From Lachnospiraceae bacterium (GTDB lineage: Bacteria > Bacillota > Clostridia > Lachnospirales > Lachnospiraceae), in contig JAAVZL010000038.1 in the NCBI GenBank assembly GCA_022791635.1, positions 151,359-215,358 on the forward strand: a DNA stretch of 64,000 bases. The letters run 5' to 3'. The notes beneath the pieces were generated by a model. The model worked only from the letters and a program-made list of their open reading frames with translations, was not told the origin of the DNA and searched no databases. Positions 35,260 through 42,943 of the stretch are shown here, piece by piece (the first letter of the stretch is position 1; each line of letters opens with the position of its first letter). The translations under genes and the position numbers were made by a program.

Positions 35260-35949
35260 ATGGAAAGCTACAAGCAGGAATTTATTGAATTTATGATAGA
35301 CTGTCAGGTGCTGAAATTCGGCGATTTTGTCACAAAGAGCGGGCGCAATACCCCCTTTTTTGTGAATACCGGTTTTTACCGCACCGGATCTCAGCTTCGC
35401 AGACTGGGGCAGTACTATGCGCGGGCGATCAAGGAGGCCTTTGATCTGAACTTTGACGTGCTTTTTGGGCCGGCCTATAAGGGAATCCCCCTCACCGTGG
35501 CGGCTTCCATGGCGATCAGCGAGCTGTACGGAGCAGATATCCGCTACTGCTCCAACCGCAAGGAGGTCAAGGATCATGGGGACAAGGGAATCCTGCTTGG
35601 AAGTCCCATTGTGGACAACGACCGGGTGGTGATCATCGAGGATGTAACCACAGCCGGAACCTCCATTGAGGAGACGCTGCCCATTATCCGCGCCCAGGGA
35701 GAGGTGAATCCCATAGGCCTGGTGGTATCCGTAGACCGCATGGAGCGGGGCCAGGGGGAGAAGAGCGCTCTTTCGGAGATTCAGGAGAAGTACGGACTTA
35801 AGACCACGGCCATTGTGACCATGGCAGAGGTGGTGGAGCATCTCTATAACCGGCCCTATCAGGGGAAGATTATCATTGATGATACATTAAAAGAGGCAAT
35901 TGACGCATACTACTTAAAGTATGGAGCAAAAAATGCGGAACTGGAATAA
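35260..35949 (+). CDS. pyrE: Orotate phosphoribosyltransferase
   Basis: The 229-residue protein has the PRPP-binding motif VVIIEDVTTAGTS (about 125-137), FGPAYKGIPL near 69-78 and SGRNTPFFVNTGFY near 27-40. It converts orotate to OMP, which PyrF then decarboxylates. A 100-base gap from pyrD may hold its own promoter. Its last codons (Ala-Glu-Leu-Glu-stop) are written in the same bases as the family A tail, TGCGGAACTGGAAT (35934-35947), just before copy A2. Confidence 0.95.
   Translation: MESYKQEFIEFMIDCQVLKFGDFVTKSGRNTPFFVNTGFYRTGSQLRRLGQYYARAIKEAFDLNFDVLFGPAYKGIPLTVAASMAISELYGADIRYCSNRKEVKDHGDKGILLGSPIVDNDRVVIIEDVTTAGTSIEETLPIIRAQGEVNPIGLVVSVDRMERGQGEKSALSEIQEKYGLKTTAIVTMAEVVEHLYNRPYQGKIIIDDTLKEAIDAYYLKYGAKNAELE
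35934..35947 (+). repeat. Family A tail sequence inside the pyrE 3' end
   Basis: TGCGGAACTGGAAT is identical to the tail of element A2 110 bases downstream (36044-36057). It encodes the last residues of PyrE. A2 is therefore flanked by two direct copies of the tail. Confidence 0.7.
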
Positions 35950-35954
35950 AAACA

Positions 35955-36062
35955 GCAATACCCTTGACAGTTCCAGGAGAATTTACGAACGCATGCTTTT
36001 GTGGTCGGAAATTCTCCTAGGTGAATGGAGCTGGAAAGGGTATTGCGGAACTGGAATAGGAG
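35955..36062 (+). repeat. Family A structured element, copy A2
   Basis: The basal stem GCAATACCCTT (35955-35965) pairs perfectly with AAGGGTATTGC (36036-36046). CAGTTCCA pairs with TGGAGCTG, and GGAGAATTT with AAATTCTCC. The apical hairpin is CGA-A-CGCA, loop, TGTG-G-TCG, a compensated change from the CGG/CCG of A1. The tail GGAACTGGAAT runs into AGGAGA before the ATG at 36069. CAGTTCC in the left arm could also pair with GGAACTG of the tail, an alternative fold. Confidence 0.82.
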
Positions 36063-36068
36063 AAGAGA

Positions 36069-36221
36069 ATGAACGAAAAAGCATATAAGACTATGACGAA
36101 TGTAGGCGCAGGCAATCTGGCAATCGGAATTATCATTCTGGTGGTGGGACTGGCCACGGGAATCCTGGCTATCGTAAACGGCGGCCGGCTGCTGAAGGCA
36201 AAATCAGACCTGATTTTCTAA
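36069..36221 (+). CDS. Small single-span membrane protein (50 residues)
   Basis: This 50-residue frame begins MNEKAYKTMTNVGAGNLAIG and has one hydrophobic span (about 18-37, IGIIILVVGLATGILAIVNG), then a short basic end LLKAKSDLIF. AGGAGA with seven bases of spacing precedes the ATG, delivered by element A2, so translation is likely. I do not know its function. VanZ follows five bases later. Confidence 0.75.
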   Translation: MNEKAYKTMTNVGAGNLAIGIIILVVGLATGILAIVNGGRLLKAKSDLIF

Positions 36222-36226
36222 ACAAG

Positions 36227-36715
36227 ATGAAGGGAATGAAAAAGGAATCAATTGGAAAGCTGAGATGGGCCGGGCGGATACTCCTTGGAATTTATCTGGC
36301 GTGTCTCATCTATTTTATGTTTTTTTCGGAGAGCTATGGGCGAACGGAGGTTCAGCGGGACTATCACTATAACCTGGTGCTATTTCGTGAGATTCGCAGG
36401 TTTATTCAGTACCGTCATCTGCTGGGGACAACCGCGGTTCTCATCAATGTAGTGGGAAATGTGGCCGTATTTGTTCCCCTTGGCTTTGCATTGCCTGTTC
36501 TGTTTGAGCGCATCCACAGCTTTGTGCAGGTAATGATTCTTTCCTTTGGCATCAGTCTGCTGGCAGAGACCATGCAGCTTGTGCTGCGGGTGGGCTGCTT
36601 TGATGTGGATGATTTACTTTTAAATACCATTGGCGGCTGCCTGGGATATGTGATTTATCGGATATTCCGGCACTGGTTTTGGAAAAGAGGAAGCTATGGC
36701 AAAGAGAAGCTATAA
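36227..36715 (+). CDS. VanZ family membrane protein
   Basis: The 162-residue protein has about four hydrophobic segments and the VanZ pattern: YLACLIYFMFFSESYG, then NLVLFREI, NVVGNVAVFVPLGFALP and QLVLRVGCFDVDDLLLNTIGG. VanZ-like proteins are linked to glycopeptide tolerance and envelope functions, mechanism not settled. ATG 36236 is an alternative start. Its 3' end overlaps the next gene by 20 bases. Confidence 0.88.
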   Translation: MKGMKKESIGKLRWAGRILLGIYLACLIYFMFFSESYGRTEVQRDYHYNLVLFREIRRFIQYRHLLGTTAVLINVVGNVAVFVPLGFALPVLFERIHSFVQVMILSFGISLLAETMQLVLRVGCFDVDDLLLNTIGGCLGYVIYRIFRHWFWKRGSYGKEKL

Positions 36716-37007
36716 ATTTACGGATAAAAAGCATACCAGGCAGGGAATGCTGTCCACCTTTTTGGGAGTGGCAGGTCTGGCCCTGCTTGTAGCAGGTGTG
36801 ATAACGGCCTACCGCATGACGGAGAACGCAGGCCCGGCCACGGCCCTGATGGGATTTTTATCCATGGCCTTTTCTCTGGCAGGCTTCCTTCTGGGAGCCA
36901 GGGGATTTCAGGAGGAGGATGTCTACTATTTCTTTTCCAGAATCGGAATCGGGCTCAATGGAGTCCTGTTTATCCTCTGGGTATTGATTTTCGTTGCAGG
37001 CATGTAG
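36696..37007 (+). CDS. Small membrane protein, three spans (DUF6142-like)
   Basis: The 103-residue protein has a basic start (MAKRSYKFTDKKHTRQG) and three hydrophobic segments (about 19-38, 47-68 and 82-102). I associate it tentatively with DUF6142, without a search. AGAGGAAG precedes the ATG, which lies inside the vanZ gene; the aminopeptidase gene follows at once, so all four genes from 36069 seem co-transcribed. Confidence 0.65.
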   Translation: MAKRSYKFTDKKHTRQGMLSTFLGVAGLALLVAGVITAYRMTENAGPATALMGFLSMAFSLAGFLLGARGFQEEDVYYFFSRIGIGLNGVLFILWVLIFVAGM

Positions 37008-37023
37008 GATGGAGGCAGAGAAC

Positions 37024-39093
37024 ATGGAACATGAAATGTGGGAGCCGAATGGAATTCGGGAGCGTTATGAGCTGAGTATGGAGCGGGTGCGGGCGATGGG
37101 TACGGAAACGTCCGTGGCTGCTCCCTTTTACGATTATTTTCAAACCATGGCGGCATTTATCGGACAGATGGAAGAGCTTACGAAGGCCATAGGCAGGGAT
37201 GCCTTTGCCACGACCTCTCTTGAGGAGCTGAAAGAGCACAACGCAAGGCTCTATGAGGATGTGGCAGGGGAGGCTTATGAGGAAAGCTATGCCTGCCCGG
37301 AGACGGCCGTTTTGAGGCTTGGGGAGGGCTACGGGCAGCTCTTAAGCTTTGTCTATACACAGCTTCGGGGAATGATTGTATGGGCCTATGAACAGCGGTT
37401 CACGGATCTCACCATTGTGACGGAGCTGTTTATTGAGATTTACAATGCCTTTGAGGAGGGGACGCCAAAGCTTTCCAGACTGAAAGACATCCTCTACTGG
37501 TATATGAGCGACTACTGTGAGGTCTTTGTTCCCCAGCGCGTAAGGGAACAGCTGGATCCGGCCCTGTCCTTTGCCAGGGATATTGTCTGCAAGGCGGATT
37601 TGACAGATGTGCGGTATCTGTATCGCTTTGGAGAGTATATTACGGAAAATGAGCTTGAGATGAGCCGGTTCCTGGCGGCTCTTCCACAGGAGGAGATTGA
37701 CGCGATGGCTTCCACCTTCACGGAAGGATACCGGATGGGCTTTGTGCACGCAGGTATTGATTTGAGCCGGAAGAGGACGGTAAATATCCGCTACTGCCTG
37801 GGCTTTGAGCGGATCGTCCGGGCGGCCATCGGTCAGTTTGAGGCCATGGGGCTTAAGAGCATTCTCTACCGGGAGGCCAGACACAGCATCAACCGTAAGC
37901 CCCAGGGGAATCCGGGCTATCAGAGCACGTCCTTTTCCAAGCAGTATGCGTATGACCACAGAGAGGACGGAGCCCTTTATCTGGACGGAAAGCTTGTGGA
38001 GCGTAAGCTTAAGGCGCTGCGATCAGCTTATGAGGAGTATCAGGAGCTGGCAGCCGTTCATGCGGGGCCTGCTGTGATGGAGATTTTCGGAGAGCAGCCC
38101 TTTTTGCCAAAGAACTCTCCCAAAGCGCTTAAGTTCAGTGAAAAGCAGCAGGAGCTTCAAGTGCGCTACAACAGCGAGGCAGGGCAGATTGTCAATAAAT
38201 ATATTCCCGGGGATGAGCGCAGCTTTACCATTATCGCCTATCCCGTTCCGGAGATTGGGCCCCGGTTTCCGGAGATATTTGCGGAGGTTGTGAAGATCAA
38301 TACCCTGGATTATCATCTGTATGAAAAGATTCAGCAGAAGCTGATTGACGCTCTGGATCAGGGAGAATCCGTATATATCCGGGGAGCCGGGGAGAATCGG
38401 ACGGATCTGACCGTGCGCCTTTCGGCCCTTGAGGACCCAAAGAAGGAGACCCTGTTTGAAAATTGTGTGGCGGATGTGAACATTCCTGTGGGAGAGGTCT
38501 TTACGTCCCCAAGGCTTGCTGGTACCAGCGGAATTCTTCACGTGAGCGAGGTGTATTTAAATGAGCTTCAGTATCTCGACCTGGAGATTACGCTTGAGGA
38601 CGGAAGGGTAACGGAGTATCGCTGTAAGAACTTTTCCTCCGAGGAGGAGAACCAAAAGCTTATTAGGACCCATATTCTCTTTAATCATGAAAGCCTCCCT
38701 CTGGGAGAGTTTGCCATCGGTACCAACACCACGGCCTATGTGGCGGCTAAGAAATATGGGATTGGAGACAAGCTGCCGATTTTGATCGCGGAGAAAATGG
38801 GACCCCACTTTGCACTGGGAGACACCTGCTTTTCCTGGTCCGAGGATACGCCCACCTATAATCCCGACGGCAAGCGTATGGTGGCAAAGGAGAATGAGTG
38901 CTCTGTCCTTCGGAAAGAGGATTTGTCCAAGGCTTATTTTAACTGTCACACGGATATTACGATTCCTTATGATGAGCTGGACTGTATTCGGGTAAACGGT
39001 CGTGACGGGAGCGTTCTGTCGATCATTGAGAAGGGCCGGTTTGTCCTGCCCGGCACGAAAGAGCTGAACCGTCCCTTTGAGGAGGAGACCTGA
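37024..39093 (+). CDS. M29-type metallo-aminopeptidase with long N-terminal extension
   Basis: The 689-residue protein has a C-terminal domain (about 350-680) like M29 aminopeptidases (AmpS/AmpT): NIPVGEVFTSPRLAGTSG, FAIGTNTTAYVAAKKYGIG, ILIAEKMGPHFALGD and CHTDITIPYDE give the expected Glu, Glu, His, His and Asp metal ligands. Residues 1-340 are alpha-helical in appearance and are not part of standard M29 proteins of about 410 residues. I chose ATG 37024, eight bases after GGAGG; ATG 37009 is possible. It likely trims peptides in the cytoplasm. Confidence 0.82.
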   Translation: MEHEMWEPNGIRERYELSMERVRAMGTETSVAAPFYDYFQTMAAFIGQMEELTKAIGRDAFATTSLEELKEHNARLYEDVAGEAYEESYACPETAVLRLGEGYGQLLSFVYTQLRGMIVWAYEQRFTDLTIVTELFIEIYNAFEEGTPKLSRLKDILYWYMSDYCEVFVPQRVREQLDPALSFARDIVCKADLTDVRYLYRFGEYITENELEMSRFLAALPQEEIDAMASTFTEGYRMGFVHAGIDLSRKRTVNIRYCLGFERIVRAAIGQFEAMGLKSILYREARHSINRKPQGNPGYQSTSFSKQYAYDHREDGALYLDGKLVERKLKALRSAYEEYQELAAVHAGPAVMEIFGEQPFLPKNSPKALKFSEKQQELQVRYNSEAGQIVNKYIPGDERSFTIIAYPVPEIGPRFPEIFAEVVKINTLDYHLYEKIQQKLIDALDQGESVYIRGAGENRTDLTVRLSALEDPKKETLFENCVADVNIPVGEVFTSPRLAGTSGILHVSEVYLNELQYLDLEITLEDGRVTEYRCKNFSSEEENQKLIRTHILFNHESLPLGEFAIGTNTTAYVAAKKYGIGDKLPILIAEKMGPHFALGDTCFSWSEDTPTYNPDGKRMVAKENECSVLRKEDLSKAYFNCHTDITIPYDELDCIRVNGRDGSVLSIIEKGRFVLPGTKELNRPFEEET

Positions 39094-39111
39094 TCTTTTG
39101 GAACATATTGG

Positions 39112-39140
39112 TTGACAAGGGATTTAAGACAGGGTAAACT
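39112..39140 (+). promoter_or_regulatory. Sigma-A promoter for purE
   Basis: TTGACA (39112-39117), a 17-base spacer, then TAAACT (39135-39140). It stands between the aminopeptidase stop and purE and should start the pur transcript. The leader is only about 25 bases, too short for a purine riboswitch. Confidence 0.75.
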
Positions 39141-39170
39141 TTTTTATAAATGATTTGGGAGGATATTTCA

Positions 39171-39671
39171 ATGGCAAAGGTAGGAATTGTAATGGGCAGT
39201 GATTCGGACATGCCCGTCATGAGCAAGGCGGCAGATATTCTGGAGCAGCTTGGTGTGGAGTATGAGATGACCATTATCTCGGCCCACCGGGAGCCGGATG
39301 TGTTCTTTGAGTATGCCAAGACAGCGGAGAGCAGAGGATTTAAGGTGATCATTGCAGGGGCCGGCATGGCAGCCCATCTTCCGGGTATGTGCGCGGCAAT
39401 TTTTCCCATGCCGGTGATCGGCATTCCCATGCACACCACCTCTTTGGGGGGAAGAGATTCCCTGTATTCCATTGTACAGATGCCCTCGGGGATTCCGGTG
39501 GCAACGGTAGCCATCAACGGAGGCGCCAATGCGGGCCTCCTGGCGGCAAAGATACTTGCTGTCTCAGACGAGGCATTGCTTGACCGGTTAAAGGCCTATT
39601 CTGAGGAACTGAAAAATCAGGTAGTAAAGAAGGACGAAAGACTGAAAGAGGTAGGCTATAAAAATTATTAA
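39171..39671 (+). CDS. purE: N5-carboxyaminoimidazole ribonucleotide mutase
   Basis: The 166-residue protein is a class I PurE: VGIVMGSDSDMPVM at the start, ISAHREPD near 40-47 and AGAGMAAHLPGMCA near 68-81. It moves the carboxyl group of N5-CAIR to make CAIR in purine synthesis. ATG 39171 follows GGGAGG; an upstream in-frame ATG at 39150 precedes that site and is unlikely. The strong promoter upstream makes this the first pur gene here. Confidence 0.96.
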   Translation: MAKVGIVMGSDSDMPVMSKAADILEQLGVEYEMTIISAHREPDVFFEYAKTAESRGFKVIIAGAGMAAHLPGMCAAIFPMPVIGIPMHTTSLGGRDSLYSIVQMPSGIPVATVAINGGANAGLLAAKILAVSDEALLDRLKAYSEELKNQVVKKDERLKEVGYKNY

Positions 39672-39710
39672 TGGCACATGCAAAGCAAAAGCCAGGGAGG
39701 AAAAGAAAAG

Positions 39711-40736
39711 ATGGATTATAAGAATGCGGGAGTAGACATTGAGGCCGGCTATCAGTCGGTGGAGCTGATGAAAAAGCATGTGGCGGCCACCATGCGCCCG
39801 GAGGTGCTGACGGGAATCGGCGGATTTTCGGGAGCCTTTTCCATGGAGGCATTTAAAACCATGGAAAAGCCCACGCTGGTATCCGGAACAGACGGCGTGG
39901 GAACAAAGCTGAAACTGGCATTTCTCATGGACAAGCATGATACGGTGGGGATTGACTGTGTGGCCATGTGCGTGAATGACATTGCCTGTGCCGGCGGGGA
40001 GCCGCTGTTCTTTCTGGATTATATTGCCTGCGGGAAAAATGTGCCGGAGCGGATCGCCACCATTGTGAGCGGTGTGGCAGAAGGCTGCCGTCAGTCGGGG
40101 GCGGCTTTGATCGGCGGAGAGACGGCGGAGATGCCGGGCTTTTATCCGGTGGATGAGTATGATCTGGCGGGCTTTGCCGTGGGAGTCGTGGATGAGAAGG
40201 ATCTGATTACGGGAGCCGGAATTAAGCCCGGGGATGTGCTGGTGGGGATGGCCTCCTCCGGGGTCCACAGCAACGGCTTTTCCCTGGTGCGCAAGGTCTT
40301 TACCATGAAAGAGGAGTATATGAATACCCATTTTGAGAGCCTGGGAAGAACCCTTGGGGAGGCCCTGATTGAGCCTACCAAGATCTATGTGAAGGCTCTT
40401 CGGACCGTAAAGGAGGCAGGGGTGAATATCAAGGGCTGCAGCCATATCACAGGAGGCGGCTTCTATGAGAATATTCCCCGGATGCTGCCGGAGGGAGTCC
40501 GGGCTTTTGTGAAGAAGGACAGCTATCCCATCCCTACTATTTTTAAAATGCTGGCAGAGGACGGGCGTATCGAGGAGCAGGTGATGTACAATACCTTTAA
40601 TATGGGAATCGGCATGGTGATGGCGGTGGATCCTGCTCAGGCGGATCTGTGTGTGGAGGCCGTAAAGAAAGCAGGGGAGACGCCTTATCTTCTGGGCGAG
40701 GTTCGGTCCGGGGAAAAGGGAGTGGAGGTATGCTAA
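39711..40736 (+). CDS. purM: Phosphoribosylformylglycinamidine cyclo-ligase
   Basis: The 341-residue protein has [19 protein letters not shown] at the start, [12 protein letters not shown] near 63-74, [15 protein letters not shown] near 136-150 and [16 protein letters not shown] near the end. It makes AIR from FGAM. The family start motif fixes ATG 39711, preceded by GGAGGAAAAG; an in-frame ATG at 39678 lacks such a site. It overlaps purN by seven bases. Confidence 0.96.
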   Translation: MDYKNAGVDIEAGYQSVELMKKHVAATMRPEVLTGIGGFSGAFSMEAFKTMEKPTLVSGTDGVGTKLKLAFLMDKHDTVGIDCVAMCVNDIACAGGEPLFFLDYIACGKNVPERIATIVSGVAEGCRQSGAALIGGETAEMPGFYPVDEYDLAGFAVGVVDEKDLITGAGIKPGDVLVGMASSGVHSNGFSLVRKVFTMKEEYMNTHFESLGRTLGEALIEPTKIYVKALRTVKEAGVNIKGCSHITGGGFYENIPRMLPEGVRAFVKKDSYPIPTIFKMLAEDGRIEEQVMYNTFNMGIGMVMAVDPAQADLCVEAVKKAGETPYLLGEVRSGEKGVEVC

Positions 40737-41332
40737 GAGTAGCGGTTCTGGTATCCGGAGGCGGCACCAATCTTCAGGCCATTCTGGACGCCATAGATCG
40801 AAAGGAAATCCGAAATGCGGAGATTTGTACCGTAATCAGCAACAATCCCAATGCCTATGCTCTCGAGAGGGCCAGACGCAAGGGAATTTCGGCTCTTTGC
40901 ATTTCCCCTAAGGAGTATGAGAGCAGGGAGGCCTTTCACCAGGCCCTGCTTAAGGCTCTGCGGGACAGTCAGGCGGATCTGGTAGTGCTGGCCGGCTGTC
41001 TGGTGGTGATTCCGGAATGTATTATCCGGGAGTACAAGGGCCGGATGCTCAACGTTCATCCCTCCCTCATTCCCTCTTTTTGCGGAACGGGCTTTTACGG
41101 ACTTAAGGTCCATGAGGAGGCTTTAAAGCGGGGCGTGAAGGTGACGGGAGCTACGGTGCATTTTGTGGACGAGGGAACGGATACGGGGCCGATTCTTTTG
41201 CAAAAGGCCGTGGAGGTCAAGGAAGGAGATACGCCCGAGATTCTTCAGCGCAGGGTGATGGAGGAGGCGGAGTGGATTTTGCTTCCCAAAGCCATTGATA
41301 TGATCGCGCAGGGAAAAGCGGAACAGGAATGA
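40730..41332 (+). CDS. purN: Phosphoribosylglycinamide formyltransferase
   Basis: The 200-residue protein has [15 protein letters not shown], the catalytic [10 protein letters not shown] with Asn and His, and [18 protein letters not shown] with the Asp. It uses 10-formyl-THF to make FGAR. The GGAGG site at 40724-40728 is directly before ATG 40730, inside purM. The last codons (Ala-Glu-Gln-Glu-stop) contain GCGGAACAGGAAT, a family A tail-like sequence, echoing the pyrE end. Confidence 0.95.
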   Translation: MLRVAVLVSGGGTNLQAILDAIDRKEIRNAEICTVISNNPNAYALERARRKGISALCISPKEYESREAFHQALLKALRDSQADLVVLAGCLVVIPECIIREYKGRMLNVHPSLIPSFCGTGFYGLKVHEEALKRGVKVTGATVHFVDEGTDTGPILLQKAVEVKEGDTPEILQRRVMEEAEWILLPKAIDMIAQGKAEQE

Positions 41333-41351
41333 AATACTGCGGAACTGGAAT
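41318..41351 (+). repeat. Two tandem family A tails without a stem
   Basis: GCGGAACAGGAAT (41318-41330) at the purN end and CTGCGGAACTGGAAT (41337-41351) lie six bases apart, followed by GGAGGG, the purD ribosome-binding site. The stem part seen in A1-A4 is missing. This may be an empty or excised site. Confidence 0.6.
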
Positions 41352-41364
41352 GGAGGGACAATAG

Positions 41365-42636
41365 ATGAAGATTTTGATTGTAGGCTCAGGAGGACGGGAG
41401 CATGCCATTGCCTGGAAGATAGCCCAGAGCCCGAAGGCGGAGAAGATATACTGTGCGCCCGGAAATGCGGGGATTGAGGAGTATGCCCAGTGTGTGCCCA
41501 TTGGGGCCATGGAGTTTGACAGGCTGGCAGCCTTTGCAAAGGAGCAGGAGATTGATCTGACGGTGGTTGGCATGGACGATCCTCTGGTGGGCGGCATTGT
41601 GGATGTGTTTGAGGCTCAGGAGTTACGGATCTTCGGGCCTCGGAAGAATGCGGCTGTTTTGGAGGGCTCCAAGGCATTTTCCAAGGATCTCATGAAAAAG
41701 TATGGGATTCCGACGGCGGCTTATGAGAATTTTGAGGATCCGAAGGAAGCCTTGGCGTATCTTGAGCATGCCAGTTTTCCGATTGTCCTGAAGGCTGACG
41801 GCCTTGCTCTTGGGAAAGGCGTTCTTATCTGCAATACCCTTGAGGAGGCAAAAGAGGGCGTCCGGACGATTATGGAGGATAAGAAGTTCGGAGCTGCGGG
41901 AAATCGTATGGTGATCGAGGAGTTTATGACCGGACGAGAGGTTTCCGTTTTAAGCTTTGTGGACGGAAAGACCATCAAATGTATGACCTCTGCCCAGGAT
42001 CATAAGCGGGCGCTTGACGGAGATCAGGGGCTTAATACGGGAGGAATGGGAACCTTTTCCCCCAGTCCGTTTTATACGGAGGAAGTGGATGCTTTCTGCC
42101 GGGAGCATATTTATCAGGCGACGGTGGACGCTATGGCTCAGGAGGGGAGGCCCTTTCAGGGAGTGATTTTCTTTGGGCTGATGCTGACTGAGAACGGGCC
42201 CAGGGTGCTGGAGTATAATGCCAGGTTCGGGGATCCGGAGGCCCAGGTGGTGCTGCCGCGGATGAAGAATGATATTGTGGAGGTCTTTGAGGCCTGTGTG
42301 GACGGGACGCTTGATCAGATTGAGCTGGAATTTGAGGACAATGCGGCGGTCTGCGTGGTTCTGGCTTCCGGGGGATATCCGGTGGCTTATGAGAAAGGAT
42401 TTCCCATTGAGGGGCTGGAGCATTTTAAGAATAAGGATGGGTATTATGTGTTTCATGCAGGAACTAAGCTGGTGGACGGTAAGTATGTGACAAACGGCGG
42501 GCGTGTTCTTGGGGTGACGGCTACGGGAGCGGATCTCAAGACGGCAAGGGCCAATGCTTATGAGGCGGTGAAGCTTTTAAGCTTTGAGAAGAGCTTTTGT
42601 AGGGGGGATATTGGGAAGGCGATTGATGAGGTTTAG
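41365..42636 (+). CDS. purD: Phosphoribosylamine-glycine ligase
   Basis: The 423-residue protein has the GARS N-domain (KILIVGSGGREHAIAWKIA), an ATP-grasp core (IVLKADGLALGKGVLI, FMTGREVSVLSF, GVIFFGLMLTENGPRVLEYNARFGDPE) and the C-domain. It joins glycine to phosphoribosylamine. The neighbouring pur genes agree. The start follows GGAGGG supplied by the solo family A tail. Palindrome B2 begins seven bases after its stop. Confidence 0.96.
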   Translation: MKILIVGSGGREHAIAWKIAQSPKAEKIYCAPGNAGIEEYAQCVPIGAMEFDRLAAFAKEQEIDLTVVGMDDPLVGGIVDVFEAQELRIFGPRKNAAVLEGSKAFSKDLMKKYGIPTAAYENFEDPKEALAYLEHASFPIVLKADGLALGKGVLICNTLEEAKEGVRTIMEDKKFGAAGNRMVIEEFMTGREVSVLSFVDGKTIKCMTSAQDHKRALDGDQGLNTGGMGTFSPSPFYTEEVDAFCREHIYQATVDAMAQEGRPFQGVIFFGLMLTENGPRVLEYNARFGDPEAQVVLPRMKNDIVEVFEACVDGTLDQIELEFEDNAAVCVVLASGGYPVAYEKGFPIEGLEHFKNKDGYYVFHAGTKLVDGKYVTNGGRVLGVTATGADLKTARANAYEAVKLLSFEKSFCRGDIGKAIDEV

Positions 42637-42642
42637 ACGGAC

Positions 42643-42855
42643 GGGTCCGGAGCAGACTGGCCGCCAAGGCTTTTCCATATCCGTGTTCACGTGTTTCTCG
42701 TTACATTTGTATGCTCTGCTCGGACGCATTTTTGGGGTGTGATCAGGCTGCGCCTGGTTTACCTTGAGGATGCGTCCGCTCAGATCATACAAATGTCTCG
42801 AAAAGGTGGACACCGGATATTGGAAAAGTCTTGGCGGCCAGTCTGCTCCGGACCC
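42643..42855. repeat. Family B palindrome, copy B2
   Basis: A 213-bp palindrome lies in the 307-base gap between the convergent purD and feoB ends. The outermost 26 bases (42643-42668, starting GGGTCCGGAGCAGACTGG) are perfectly complementary to the last 26. Inner parts share TTTTCCATATC and GGATATTGGAAAAG with B1 and B3, while the arms are different. It could also stop transcription from both sides, although no T-run follows. Nothing else is seen in 42856-42943. Confidence 0.85.
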
Positions 42856-42943
42856 TGACTTTGGGGGCGGTAGTATGAGGGCGGGAGGTTTTGGCTTACG
42901 AGTAGAAGGTGTTTGTTTTATGCCTTCTCCTACCAGGCCTTGC

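Noticed and set aside
39094..39170. Purine riboswitch before purE
   Set aside because: The promoter at 39112-39140 leaves a leader of about 25 bases, too short.
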